A stretch of DNA of 64,000 bases from the NCBI GenBank assembly GCA_030374805.1, contig JARGSG010000231.1, forward strand, positions 1 through 64,000. Direction: 5' to 3'. Position 1 is the stretch's first letter; every line of letters begins with the position of its first letter. This DNA comes from Gracilaria gracilis. Lineage: Eukaryota > Rhodophyta > Florideophyceae > Gracilariales > Gracilariaceae. The position numbers and the translations under genes were made by a program. The notes under the pieces were generated by a model. The model ran no database searches. It was not told the origin of the DNA and saw only the letters and a list, made by a program, of their open reading frames with translations. Positions 52,765-62,040 of this stretch are shown here, in pieces.

Positions 52765-53801
52765 TTTATAACCAGTTCGATGCTATCACCGGGCTAAAAC
52801 ACAAGACAACTAGCAGTGATCGGTGCAAGATAAAGGAAAATAATCGGACACACTGAGAGCAGTTCAATTGGAAAAGTACAGTACTTCCTTCCGCACGCGC
52901 AATCAGTTTATCGGAAGCGAGGCGTCTCACAGCCCGTTCTGAAAGAAATACAAAAGATGTTTTTGTGCCTGGGCCCAGCTTTTGTTGACGTTGTGGAAAA
53001 GGCAGCGGTGTAGAATTTGTGTGCTATGAGCTTCACAATTGTAGTTGTTCCGTAAAAGGAGTAAGACCGATATTGCTCACATGGGCTGTTGATATTCGGT
53101 CATTTAGAACACGTTACGAGTTAAAACGAGTTTTGGCCCCCTCCTCTCTCCTCGCACGAAGCCGTAGCTGTGGTTTCTACAGTAAAGTTAGCTCTCTTTA
53201 CGCTCTCATCGATGCTTTCTGTTGAGGTTGCATGGAGGCGATCGATTTGGTAAGAGGGCTAGGAACGTTAACGCCACCAACGGTATCGCTAGCCCTCACC
53301 CTTGTAGCCTATATATACCCAACAGTGCGCCAAAGAAGTTTCGGACTGCGGATAGTGTATATATTTACGATAAGCTTATTCAGAATAAGCAAGTGTAAGT
53401 GAAATTCCGTGCACCTGGTTGGCTAGAAAAGTTCCCAATAACAGAAAAATGATTAGTTTAAAAATTATTTTCAAGCTTTACAGACGTTTTCCGTGAACAG
53501 TGCCTGGCGCAATCTGGCATTTACCTACCTGGATATGCGTGAACGTTTTTAGATATCTACAACGGTAGGAATGCTACCTCTGGATGCTCTCGACTTTAAA
53601 AATCCACCCTGTGGAAGAACGACAGTTCTGTTATTTGAAACCGGGGGAGTGTGGGGAACGCTACCTGAATACTCTTCGAATATCTTGGCTGCGTAGCGCT
53701 TTCGCGTCGAACTATTTACTTGAGAGGCGAGGCCTGGCGTATGCACTGCTTAGAGTGAGTTGCTTTTTTTATATTGGCGTTTCGTCGATCATTGTTTTCA
53801 A
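52765..53801. other. Intergenic, lipase-like to SUZ12
   Basis: About 1 kb between divergent genes with no supported gene. AAGTACAGTACTT (52871 area) is a GTAC-type palindrome near the lipase start. An ATACCGTTGGT core appears on the minus strand at about 53277-53287. Confidence 0.4.
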
Positions 53802-55132
53802 ATGCCTCATACTTCTTCTGTCGTAGCTTCAAAGGAACCACATCCTGAGCAGAAGAACGTCCGAGAAGCGTTTCATGTACGTTGTCCACCGTGTCTTTTC
53901 TCATCCTTTGCGAATCTCTAACGGTATTCATTCTCCACATTTAGGAAGCTCGTCGTTTATATGGTATCCTAGCGTGGCGGTACCGCCATTCACGTCTTTT
54001 TCTTCCTCGCACGTTGCGGAGAAGCCCTGAAAAATCTCAGAAATCCACCACATACCCGAGCGTCAAGTACGTCTCTAATGAGCCCTTTGTCACATGGAGC
54101 GAATACGTACCACAGTTGCGATGTCTATGGTGTGGGGATATGTTTTATCGCTTTTCAAGCGGAACGGAGCTAGTAAGCCATTTGGAAACATGCCACGGCA
54201 GATTTGCGTACGAATTCATTCAATCTGCGAAGAACAAGGTCACGAGGAGTAAGCCTGGTAAAGAAGCTGCGTACATTATTCAACTAAAACTACAACGTGG
54301 AGAACAGGCGGCACTGGTTTCATCTGATGGCGTTCCACACGCGTACAATATCGAATCCGTCTACTACAATTCATCAGGCTTCCATAACCCCGTTAGAAGA
54401 CGCGCGAGCACCAATCCATCACCGTCACATTGCACCATTCTACTGCGTGAACCTACCCTCCCGGTCCCTCGAGCGCAACACGACCATGAAAATGTGCAGG
54501 AAGAAGTAAGGAAGAAACATGCGGCAGACACGGAAGATGCAGACTACCGGCCGACGAAACGTGCCAAACGGGTTTTGGAAAGCAACAAGAAGAAGAAGGT
54601 TGGAAAGCCTGCATTTAAAACCATTTCTGCTGCTCTAAAGGACAAGAGGCTATACAACTCGGTTGTGCAACGTGAACTACAAGCGGAGGAATATGAAAAC
54701 GGCGCCGATTCCGATGCCGAAAGCGAAAGTCGAGAGGAACGTAAATGGAGATTACGGGTGGTAGATGACGAAATTGAAGAATATGTAGATACCATTGCGG
54801 TCGAAAAGCTGTTCATGAACCTGTGGAACCAATTCGTGAAAATGGAGCATCCCGTCAAGTCTGACAGAGAAATTGCTCCAGCGTGTCTAGAATTCGTGCA
54901 GAAGTACCGCAGAACTCTGATTCGATATAATCTTGAAGTCACATTTCTTCGACATCTTACCGAGTTTACGCGTATGGGTTTGCTCGACGCCGTTAGTGTT
55001 TTCGACATATTCCAAGTACTGAGAAATCGCGATATGTCGGGACCATCAGGTGGAGGTGATGAGCCAAAGTTCTTGTATGCGGAAAGACTCAAAAAGGAGG
55101 GTCCGGAAGGAAAACGAATTCGATACGCTTGA
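53802..55132 (+). CDS. SUZ12: SUZ12-type Polycomb (PRC2) subunit with C2H2 finger and VEFS box
   Basis: Exon 1 (53802-53876, starts MPHTSSVVASKE) and exon 2 (53945-55132) join in phase 0 through a 68-bp intron to give 420 residues. The join restores EAFHEARRLYGILAWRYRH and LFLPRTLRR, which resembles the N-terminal motif shared by VEFS proteins. A C2H2 finger follows (C85, C88, H104, H109: CLWCGDMFYRF, SHLETCH). The C-terminal VEFS box (about 283-383) has WRLRVVDDEIEEYVD, EKLFMNLWNQFVKMEH and PACLEFVQKY. SUZ12 holds E(z) and the RbAp48 partner in PRC2, which methylates H3K27. At 420 residues it is much shorter than animal SUZ12 (about 740). Start rests on the only ATG that opens exon 1. Confidence 0.85.
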
Positions 55133-55965
55133 GCAGTATTCCGTCGTTTCAGATGGTGAACCTTCCAGATTTCTAACTTGAGATGATTTCGCCCCCCGAG
55201 TTTGTCTAATTGTCGTGGGCATTCCTCGTCTACAGCCTGGTGAACAACAGCGCGAGCTTCAGACATACCCTTGCATCCATACTTGGAGAGACGTAAGGAA
55301 GATTGGCAGTTGAGATTGTCACTGATTCGGAATGCTTCAAAAGTTTTGCAGCAATCGTAGCGGGCACTATATCTGGGCCGGGATCGTCGCCATTGTGTCA
55401 TCTGTCGCTTCGAAATACTAAGGTTTTCAATCCTTTACCCAGTATGTTCATAAGAAAAGGAGAGCTGTTGACGCTTTAACTAAAAACTAAAACCATAACG
55501 ACTGAACTGCGGTTTATGTTTCGCTATGTGTGGAGCTTTGGGGCCTGTAGGTCAAATAATAAGTCCCGGGCCAATACTAGAAGAGGAGACAGATAGTTGA
55601 ACTTGATTGAATACCTGAGGTATTCCACGAGTACTCTCTTGAGTCGTAAGTCGCGACCATGGTTTTTGCGTAGGCTGCGATTGCATTCCCGAGGTAGAGA
55701 TGGGGAACGTTTAGAGAGCACGACATTCTTCTGACGACCAAAACGATATTCAATCTGTGAACTACTGGAAGTAAGCTATCGTGAGCAAACAAGTAATGCT
55801 GTTCGTTTCGTCACGTCTGGTGGCTGGTATGCAACCGCAATGATAGACAATGTCTGTTTCAGTTCGGAACTTTCATGTAAGTTGACGTTGAGAACAACGA
55901 TACAAACATGAGCAGTCTATACGGCTTCTTCACGAAAGAAATGAAGGACGTATTATTGGCCAACA
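55133..55965. other. Convergent region, SUZ12 to SmD3
   Basis: About 830 bp. A long minus-strand frame (55401 to 54544) is mostly antisense to SUZ12 and has no domain. No gene supported. Confidence 0.45.
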
Positions 55966-56454
55966 CTATCGACCACCTCTCGGTGGTGGTCCTCGAGGAA
56001 AACCACGACCTCGACCTAGAAGAAAGCAGTTCAAATTAAAGAGCACGTATTAGAAACGGTTACATTCACTGACATGAGTAGATTAAGCACGAAACTTACC
56101 CGCGCCCATTGGGGGAGGTCTGGAAGGAACACCCCCAATACCACGTCCCCTTCCTAATCCCCTGGCCTCCATAGGTCGCCCCTCCTTCAAAGCTTCAACT
56201 CGTTTAAACATCGGAGCACTGGCCAAGATATCCGGTAATATGAAGAACCTTATCTTACTTCCTCTTATAAATATATGCTCTAAAGTTGAGACTTTTCCAT
56301 CCACTCTTGTATATGTCACTCGTTTTAACTGCACGTTCATGTTGTCTTCGACGGCTGATAGGGTTCCACGATATACATCTCCCGTTCGCATCTCGACTGT
56401 TACGATGTGAGGAGAAGCTTCATGAAGAAGCTTTATGGGGATTCCGACAGACAT
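55966..56454 (-). CDS. SNRPD3: Small nuclear ribonucleoprotein SmD3, two exons
   Basis: Exon 1 (56454-56100) starts MSVGIPIKLLHEASPHIVTV and holds the Sm1 and Sm2 motifs (GDVYRGTLSAVEDNMNVQL, then IFIRGSKIRFFILPDIL). An 84-bp intron with a GTAAGT donor (56016-56099) leads to exon 2 (56015-55966), which adds GRGRGFPRGPPPRGGR, the Arg-Gly tail typical of SmD3 that is methylated in other eukaryotes. The whole protein is 134 residues, close to human SmD3 (126). Reading through the intron would end the protein without its tail. SmD3 is part of the heptameric ring on spliceosomal U snRNAs. Confidence 0.93.
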
Positions 56455-56777
56455 TTTTGATGAGGGTGAGGGTGAACAGAACTCCGTGGCTATGGGTAAG
56501 AGCGGATTTGTTGTTGCGGAAGAGGTTTTTGTACTCCGCAGGATCAAAGGTTGTGATTCGGATAATTGTGGCAATAAAGAATTATCTTGTTTTGAAAGAA
56601 TTAGGTTGTTTTAAATTGTCAGAAATATGGTTTCCGGGAACGATGCTTCGATCAAGAACGTTCTTCAGCGCATACCGGGCTTCCAGTGCCAGTTTCTTGC
56701 ACAACCCAGAAGAACTAGCGCCTATCCTCAATCCCGTCAGTATCGAAATCCATCCTTCGTCCGCTTAATCTCTGAGA
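56455..56777. other. Divergent promoter, SmD3 and the four-exon gene
   Basis: About 320 bp between two start codons, no gene seen; it probably serves both. Confidence 0.5.
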
Positions 56778-57512
56778 ATGTCTGAGACAGAAGCAAGCAA
56801 TAAGCTCATTCCGAAAGGATTCTTTTCTACGCCAGAAAGGTAAGTGAAAGAGCTTCTTCGCCTTAAGAAACGATGCAGGTAGTATACATCAAGCACGGAA
56901 CTAAGAACGAAGAGGCGTTACACGCGACATGTTTAGAATTCGCGCACGGTTCAATTCAGTGTACCAGGCGATGAATATAGCTGTTATTGCTGCTAAGGTG
57001 GATGTAACGAAAGAAGACTATGAACGCTATGCAGCAGCATTTCCAGATGAGGGTGCCAAGATCAAGAAGATGCACGACTTTACTACGCTCACTGGTACGT
57101 ATCGAGCGCTTTTTTAGGGTGTGAATGTGGAGATATGCTGGTCATGGATGTATCTAACAGATGCAACGAATTATACGTTTTTCGGTGGTTATGTTGAGTA
57201 GGGATTGGAACTGCTGTGGGATTTGTTGGGAGTACAGTTCAGCTGATGCGGATGACAAAGACAGTACCGTTGATACTGACTGGTGTGTTTGTATCAACAG
57301 TATCCGCGCATCTCATATCAGATGATGTAAGTTGTAACAAGTATATATCAAACGATATGCCGGGTGCTGATTGCTGACTGACTTTTTTCTTTTGAGAAAC
57401 ATAGATTGGAAGCTGGATATACGGCACATACAAGTTTGACAGCGCAACAGCCAGTGAAAAGTTTCACGAGTGGGTGTATATGACAAAGAAAGAACAGTCC
57501 ACGGCACCTTAA
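56778..57512 (+). CDS. Unrecognised two-TM membrane protein, four exons
   Basis: Exons 56778-56839, 56913-57094, 57202-57326 and 57405-57512 join in frame to 158 residues. The three introns are 73, 107 and 78 bp, with GTAAGT or GTACGT donors. The product starts MSETEASNKLIPKGFFSTPE, has an Arg-rich and acidic stretch (KVDVTKEDYERYAAAFPDEG), then two hydrophobic segments (TGIGTAVGFVGSTVQLM and VPLILTGVFVSTVSAHLI) and a charged tail with SWIYGTYKFD and FHEWVYM. I know no family; size and layout suggest a small mitochondrial, ER or plastid membrane protein. The first intron's acceptor is the least certain; other choices give stops or lose frame. Confidence 0.6.
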
Positions 57513-57542
57513 CTAGGCAAAGCAATGTAAACAGGTATCTTC

Positions 57543-58107
57543 TTAGTGTGCGTCATTTTCACTTTGTTGTAGAGCATGTAGCTCATTGATCTTTGTTTGA
57601 ATAGTACTATTATGAAGACAACGCAAGCAATGTAAGAAACTGCTTCCAAGAAAAAAAAAAAAATCTTCTTACGAAAGATGGGACTAATAAAAAACTTACT
57701 GCAACCCGGTGGAAATATCATTCAAATCAGCTTTGACTTGCGCCGCAAGTCGAGCAGCACGAATAAACTCCGGCGCCATGGCATTGTACTGTTCCGCGCT
57801 CTGTTTATTCAACGTACCAATTTGTTCTTTCAATCGTTGTAGCTCATTCAATCTGCCCCAAAGCAAGCGATAGAAACATGTTTTATGTGAGAGGCAGGTT
57901 GGAATAAAAGAGAAGACAAAAACAGCTGACATACGTTGCGGATTGTTCGTGCTTCATGGCGCTCATTTGTTGATCATTTTGAAGCTGTGAAATCAACGAC
58001 TGAACCGCCGCGCCATGAACATTTTCGGTATGCTCTTCGTTCGCATGCGCCGAAGCACTGGCGCCGCTCTCAGCGTCGACAATTTCGTCTTTCTGAGTGT
58101 CCATCAT
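57543..58107 (-). CDS. KXD1: KxDL-family protein (BORC subunit KXD1-like), three exons
   Basis: Exons 58107-57935, 57852-57700 and 57606-57543 join in frame to 129 residues, through introns of 82 and 93 bp. The centre reads LNELQRLKEQIGTLNKQS, then YNAMAPEFIRAARLAAQ and VKADLNDIS, whose KADL is the K-x-D-L motif that names the family. The third exon adds HTIQTKINELHALQQSEND, extending the helix; without it the frame stops right after the motif at a GTAAGT donor. KXD1 is a subunit of BORC, which places lysosomes through Arl8, and related to BLOC-1. The N-terminus is acidic and disordered. A second ATG lies at the next codon (58104). Confidence 0.75.
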
Positions 58108-58610
58108 GAAACGTGCCGATGATGAAGGGGGACGATTTGAGACGATGAGGATCGTCATCAACAAAGAGCGGGAACGCATCCACGTGTCATATGTGACATG
58201 CGCGTGTGCAACGTCAGCCGCACAAGGCAAGCAAATTTGGATCATGGGTGTTGATCGACACGAATTGGCGAAAACAACAGCCAATGACAGCGCAGGTGGC
58301 ATGGCACGAGCCCGCCTCCAGTGACCACCAATCAGCCCACGGCGTGCTCTGTGCTAACTTAGATAAAGTTTACCCGCCGTCGAAGCACGCGGCAGCACGT
58401 CAACTTTCCGTCGTCGCCAACCGGCGTTTCTTGCTGGGTCGCATCCATTTTCGTTCCCTCCGACCACCGTCTTGACCACTCCCGATACGCCACCTTCCGC
58501 TCCTCCATTTTTCCCCCTTCTGCCTTCGAACTTCGTACTGCTCACTTTCACAACTTGCTCATCGCTGCGCAAGCCTCAACGCTACGGCCTCATTGTCCGC
58601 AACAGCCGCC
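58108..58610. other. Divergent promoter, KXD1-like and COX5b
   Basis: About 500 bp between start codons; no gene. The COX5b side is C/T-rich from 58450. Confidence 0.5.
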
Positions 58611-59018
58611 ATGCGTCATCTCACCCTTACACGCGCCGCTCACACACTGCACCGCGCTCGAGCGGCCGTTACGACACAATCGAAGCGCCATTCGTTGCCG
58701 ACTGCGCGCCCGCCTTCAAAGTATGCAAACGACCATCACGGATCATCGCAACCAACGCTTCCAAATCGAATCGTCACGTCAAGCACCACCACCAATCTGT
58801 GGCCGAAAGGCACCTGGGATGATCCTGTCCCGATACAATCCACCAGTAATACCAGAGTGGTGGCCTGTACTGGCCCTTGTACGCACGTTGTTTCCGCCCA
58901 CAAGCTTGACAAGGAAAAGCTGGTGCATGACACTGTTTGGTTCACCGTTTCCAGGGGAAAGTTGAGTCAGTGTACTTGTTGCGGTCAGGTATTTACGTTA
59001 GAAACACGAGGCACATAG
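58611..59018 (+). CDS. COX5B: Cytochrome c oxidase subunit Vb (COX5b)
   Basis: The 135-residue product has a mitochondrial-type presequence rich in Arg, Ala and Thr (MRHLTLTRAAHTLHRARAAV). The mature part has KGTWDDPVPIQS, RVVACTG and, at the end, WFTVSRGKLSQCTCCGQVF, the zinc-binding subunit Vb pattern (GT-DDP, RIVGC, then CPxC near the C-terminus). In most homologues the zinc site has C-x-H and CPxC; here the second pair is CTCC. The subunit sits on the matrix side of complex IV. The first ATG of the frame is 58611. Confidence 0.8.
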   Translation: MRHLTLTRAAHTLHRARAAVTTQSKRHSLPTARPPSKYANDHHGSSQPTLPNRIVTSSTTTNLWPKGTWDDPVPIQSTSNTRVVACTGPCTHVVSAHKLDKEKLVHDTVWFTVSRGKLSQCTCCGQVFTLETRGT

Positions 59019-59114
59019 CTGGGCTTATTCGAATCGCAAACGATGTAGACTAGTAACAACCTTATTCTTCTAAACCAAAACAAAAAACCGCGCAGCATGC
59101 TCTCACGTAGCTGT

Positions 59115-59651
59115 TCATTCTTCCACAAGAACGCTAAAGTCGTTGAACAGTTGCTGCACTTGGTGAACCGATTGCGATAAGTCTGCTTTAATCTCACCTC
59201 TAGACACTCTCAGCGCCTTGACATCCGTTTCTTCCACGCTTCTTATCAGTTTCTTATAAGCACTTTCTGCTTGTTTTCGACGCGCTTCATCGGGCATTGA
59301 TCTGTACAACGTAGAGCATGCTGTTCTGATGCGGTTCAGAGGCGCAGACCTCAAGTATCGTCGAAGCTCCTCATATTCATCGGCATCAGCCAACAGCTCA
59401 AGTCTGTCAAGCGCGCCTTCCGCTGCTTTCAATTCGACCAGCGCCTCTGTGATGATGCTTGCCTCACACTTGCGCGCTATTAACGATAGCGGAACTGCTG
59501 CCAGCACGCTGAGAAACGCCCTTCTGTTTGTGGTGAAGGGCGTTTCGTAGCGTGCGAACCGAGGCGTAGCGCTTGCGCGGCGGCCGCGTTGAGGCGTGAT
59601 TTTCATTGTTGTGGGGAGGATGAAAGCTTGCAGACGATTTGGTCGAGTCAT
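59115..59651 (-). CDS. Thylakoid-lumen PsbQ'-like four-helix protein
   Basis: The 178-residue product starts MTRPNRLQAFILPTTMKITP (ATG at 59651; a second at 59606 is possible). It has a basic transit part, then a lumen signal with a twin Arg: NRRAFLSVLAAVPLSLIARK ending in CEAS. The mature ~110 residues are helical: LKAAEGALDRLELL, EEYEELRRYLRSAPLNRIRTA-like text, DEARRKQAESAYKKLI and a last helix ending VQQLFNDFSVLVEE. The spacing of LR-P-R-D-style helices resembles PsbQ and red algal PsbQ', extrinsic proteins that stabilise the photosystem II manganese cluster. The match is by pattern only; another four-helix lumen protein is possible. Confidence 0.5.
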   Translation of the reverse strand: MTRPNRLQAFILPTTMKITPQRGRRASATPRFARYETPFTTNRRAFLSVLAAVPLSLIARKCEASIITEALVELKAAEGALDRLELLADADEYEELRRYLRSAPLNRIRTACSTLYRSMPDEARRKQAESAYKKLIRSVEETDVKALRVSRGEIKADLSQSVHQVQQLFNDFSVLVEE

Positions 59652-59948
59652 GTTGTGACTAAGGGCGGAGCGAGTGACTGCCGATGAGGGCGATGGGAGC
59701 ACCAGGTTGCGGGAAAGCTGGCGGTGGCGGAGCTCAACTTGGGAAAATGAGCGGAGAGCGTGCACCGCCAGTTTCCCAATTTCAAATTGCTTTTTCGCTT
59801 GGCACATGCGTGGCCGTATAAAAATTGACCGCGGATCAACGCAGATGAATTTCCGGCGATACGCCGCCGCCAAGCGTGATTGCCGTCAGCCGGCGCCGTT
59901 CATCCAACTTATGCAAGAGGGCTAGCCCTCTCTTCTCATCTCTCTGCA

Positions 59949-61421
59949 ATGAACACCAGCATTACAATGGAAAGCCCCAAACCCGAGAAAAGCAATGTCG
60001 TCGAGAAGTTTCTCCACTTCAACGACAACAGCCGTTCTCCCTTCCATGCCGTTCAGAGCATCGCTTCAATGTTACGCGAAGCTTCGTTTCAAACAATATC
60101 TGAAACCGATGATTGGAGTAAAACCCTAAAGGCTGGGGGCCGTTATATGTTCAGTTCACACGGATCATCCATCGTCGCATTTACTGTTCCGTCCGTCATC
60201 GATGAACGCCAATTTGCGTTCAACGTGATCGGAGCACATACAGATTCTCCATGCTTCAAAGTCAAACCGGTATCCAAGCTTTCCGCGCATGGGTACTTGC
60301 AAGTTGGAGTTGAATGTTATGGCGGTGGTCTGTGGCACACGTGGTTCGATCGCGATCTCACTGTCGCCGGACGCGTCATAGTGCGCACTCCAGATGGCAA
60401 ACACTCTATCAGACTTGTTTCACTTGACAAACCTATACTGAGAATCCCAAATCTTGCCATACATCTGTCGCGAAACGTGAACACGGAAGGATTTAAGGTG
60501 AACAAAGAGACCGACACAAGGCCCATTATGGCCACACAACTATTCGTGGCCGCCAGCGAACACATGAATTCCACCACCGCTACAAACGGAACACCGGAGG
60601 AAGACAAGAAGGATGAAAGCCCAGCATCCAAACGACACGCTCCGTTATTATTGAAAGTTCTTGCAAATGCACTTGGCGTTTCGCCAAAGAACATTGTTGA
60701 CATTGACCTATGTGTGGCGGATACTCAACCAGCTGCCATTGGCGGCGCGCTAGGCGAGTTCGTATTTGCGCCACGATTGGATAACCTTGCTTCATGTTTT
60801 ACGGCCACGCAGTCATTGATCGATGCAATGAATGAAGCGGAAGGGGAAAGTGTGCCAGAAGTATGTCGAATGATAACTTGTTTCGATCATGAGGAAATTG
60901 GCTCTCGATCATCACACGGCGCTGATTCACCTTTGTTGTCGTCCACAATGGAACGTATATGTGCGGCGCTGAATGTATCGTGCGGAAGGGTGCTACCACG
61001 AAGTCTACTCATTAGTGCGGATATGGCACACGCCATCCATCCAAATTATCATACAAAGCACGAAAACAACCATCGCCCTGAGCTTGGAAATGGATTGGTT
61101 GTGAAGACGAACCAGAATCAGCGGTATGCCACTTCAGGCGTGTCTGGGTTCCTGGTACGTGAAGCGGCTAGACGAGCTGGCAATGTATGCATTCAGGAGT
61201 TTGTGGTTCCGAATGACAAGCCGTGTGGTTCGACAATTGGACCGCTGCTGTCTAGTCGCACCGGGTTGAGGACGGTGGACGTGGGACAGGCGCAGCTGAG
61301 CATGCATTCGATCCGCGAGATGTGCTCAGGGCTAGATTTTAGCAACGTGATTGAGGTATTCAAGGAGCTGTTGAAGAACCAGAGCGTAATTTTAGCGGAG
61401 ATGGAAGGGCTCGAACTGTAG
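59949..61421 (+). CDS. DNPEP: Aspartyl aminopeptidase (M18 family)
   Basis: The 490-residue product is a full M18 peptidase: FLHFNDNSRSPFHAVQS at the start, zinc ligands in VIGAHTDSPCFKVKP, then GGLWHTWFDRDLTVAGRV, FAPRLDNLASC, the catalytic and zinc Glu in FDHEEIGSRSSHGADS, and SADMAHAIHPNY. The C-terminus has DKPCGSTIGPLLSSRTGLRTVDVG. It cuts N-terminal Asp or Glu from peptides in the cytosol as a dodecamer; the same family includes yeast Ape1 and Ape4. Start at 59949 (MNTSITMESPKP) is preferred over an upstream ATG at 59880, which gives no family text. No targeting signal. Single exon. Confidence 0.93.
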   Translation: MNTSITMESPKPEKSNVVEKFLHFNDNSRSPFHAVQSIASMLREASFQTISETDDWSKTLKAGGRYMFSSHGSSIVAFTVPSVIDERQFAFNVIGAHTDSPCFKVKPVSKLSAHGYLQVGVECYGGGLWHTWFDRDLTVAGRVIVRTPDGKHSIRLVSLDKPILRIPNLAIHLSRNVNTEGFKVNKETDTRPIMATQLFVAASEHMNSTTATNGTPEEDKKDESPASKRHAPLLLKVLANALGVSPKNIVDIDLCVADTQPAAIGGALGEFVFAPRLDNLASCFTATQSLIDAMNEAEGESVPEVCRMITCFDHEEIGSRSSHGADSPLLSSTMERICAALNVSCGRVLPRSLLISADMAHAIHPNYHTKHENNHRPELGNGLVVKTNQNQRYATSGVSGFLVREAARRAGNVCIQEFVVPNDKPCGSTIGPLLSSRTGLRTVDVGQAQLSMHSIREMCSGLDFSNVIEVFKELLKNQSVILAEMEGLEL

Positions 61422-62040
61422 TACCTTCGTAGCAAGTGAAAGAGACGGCGCAATGGCGCGACGGGACGTGAGGTGGTGGACGGGGTGTGTGCGTGGCTCA
61501 TTGACGAGAGATGAGAAGGCGCTTGTGCATGTAAACGCGCTGTCAACGAACGAGCGGGACGCGCCGAACGGCGGCGCGAGGCGCGTCGAACACGTCAGCG
61601 AGCCGGCGCCGTCCACGGCACGCAACAACCGGTGCATCGACGGCGCCCCACCCAAATATCTCAGTACAAAAATCGGAGTGCAACTGGGCGCTCATAGCGC
61701 GCGCGCGTTTGAAAGGCGGAGGCGGAAGTGCCGTTCTACGCGCGCAGCTCTCGCACGCGCTGCCAAACGCGCCGTGTATGACTCAGATTTTGACGCATTG
61801 CAGCTGCCCAATGGGCGAGCGTGCCGCTTGCGGCGGCGCGCCAATAATATCTCAGCGTGCGTCGCCGCGCGCTGCGCCGCACCGCGTTTGCTCCCCGCGC
61901 TGGCGCTTGCGTGCGCTGCACCAGCTGCGGCACGTCACCGCTTAACGCGCGCCTTAAGCGCACGTCGCCGTCCCGCGCTTCGCGTCGCCCTCGCGCTCAC
62001 CGCCTCAACAATTCTGCGCTCTTTCCGCTCGTTTGGCACG
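61422..62040. other. GC-rich promoter region of the LRR gene
   Basis: About 620 bp, GCGC-rich from 61560 to 62030. The LRR frame stays open upstream (from 61453) but that part has only Ala/Arg-rich composition and no conserved text. Confidence 0.45.

Noticed and set aside
54544..55401. 285-codon open frame on the minus strand.
   Set aside because: Antisense to the SUZ12 gene over most of its length, with no recognisable domain.
61453..62040. N-terminal extension of the LRR frame.
   Set aside because: Ala/Arg-rich product of GC-rich DNA; protein-like text begins at the ATG at 62041.
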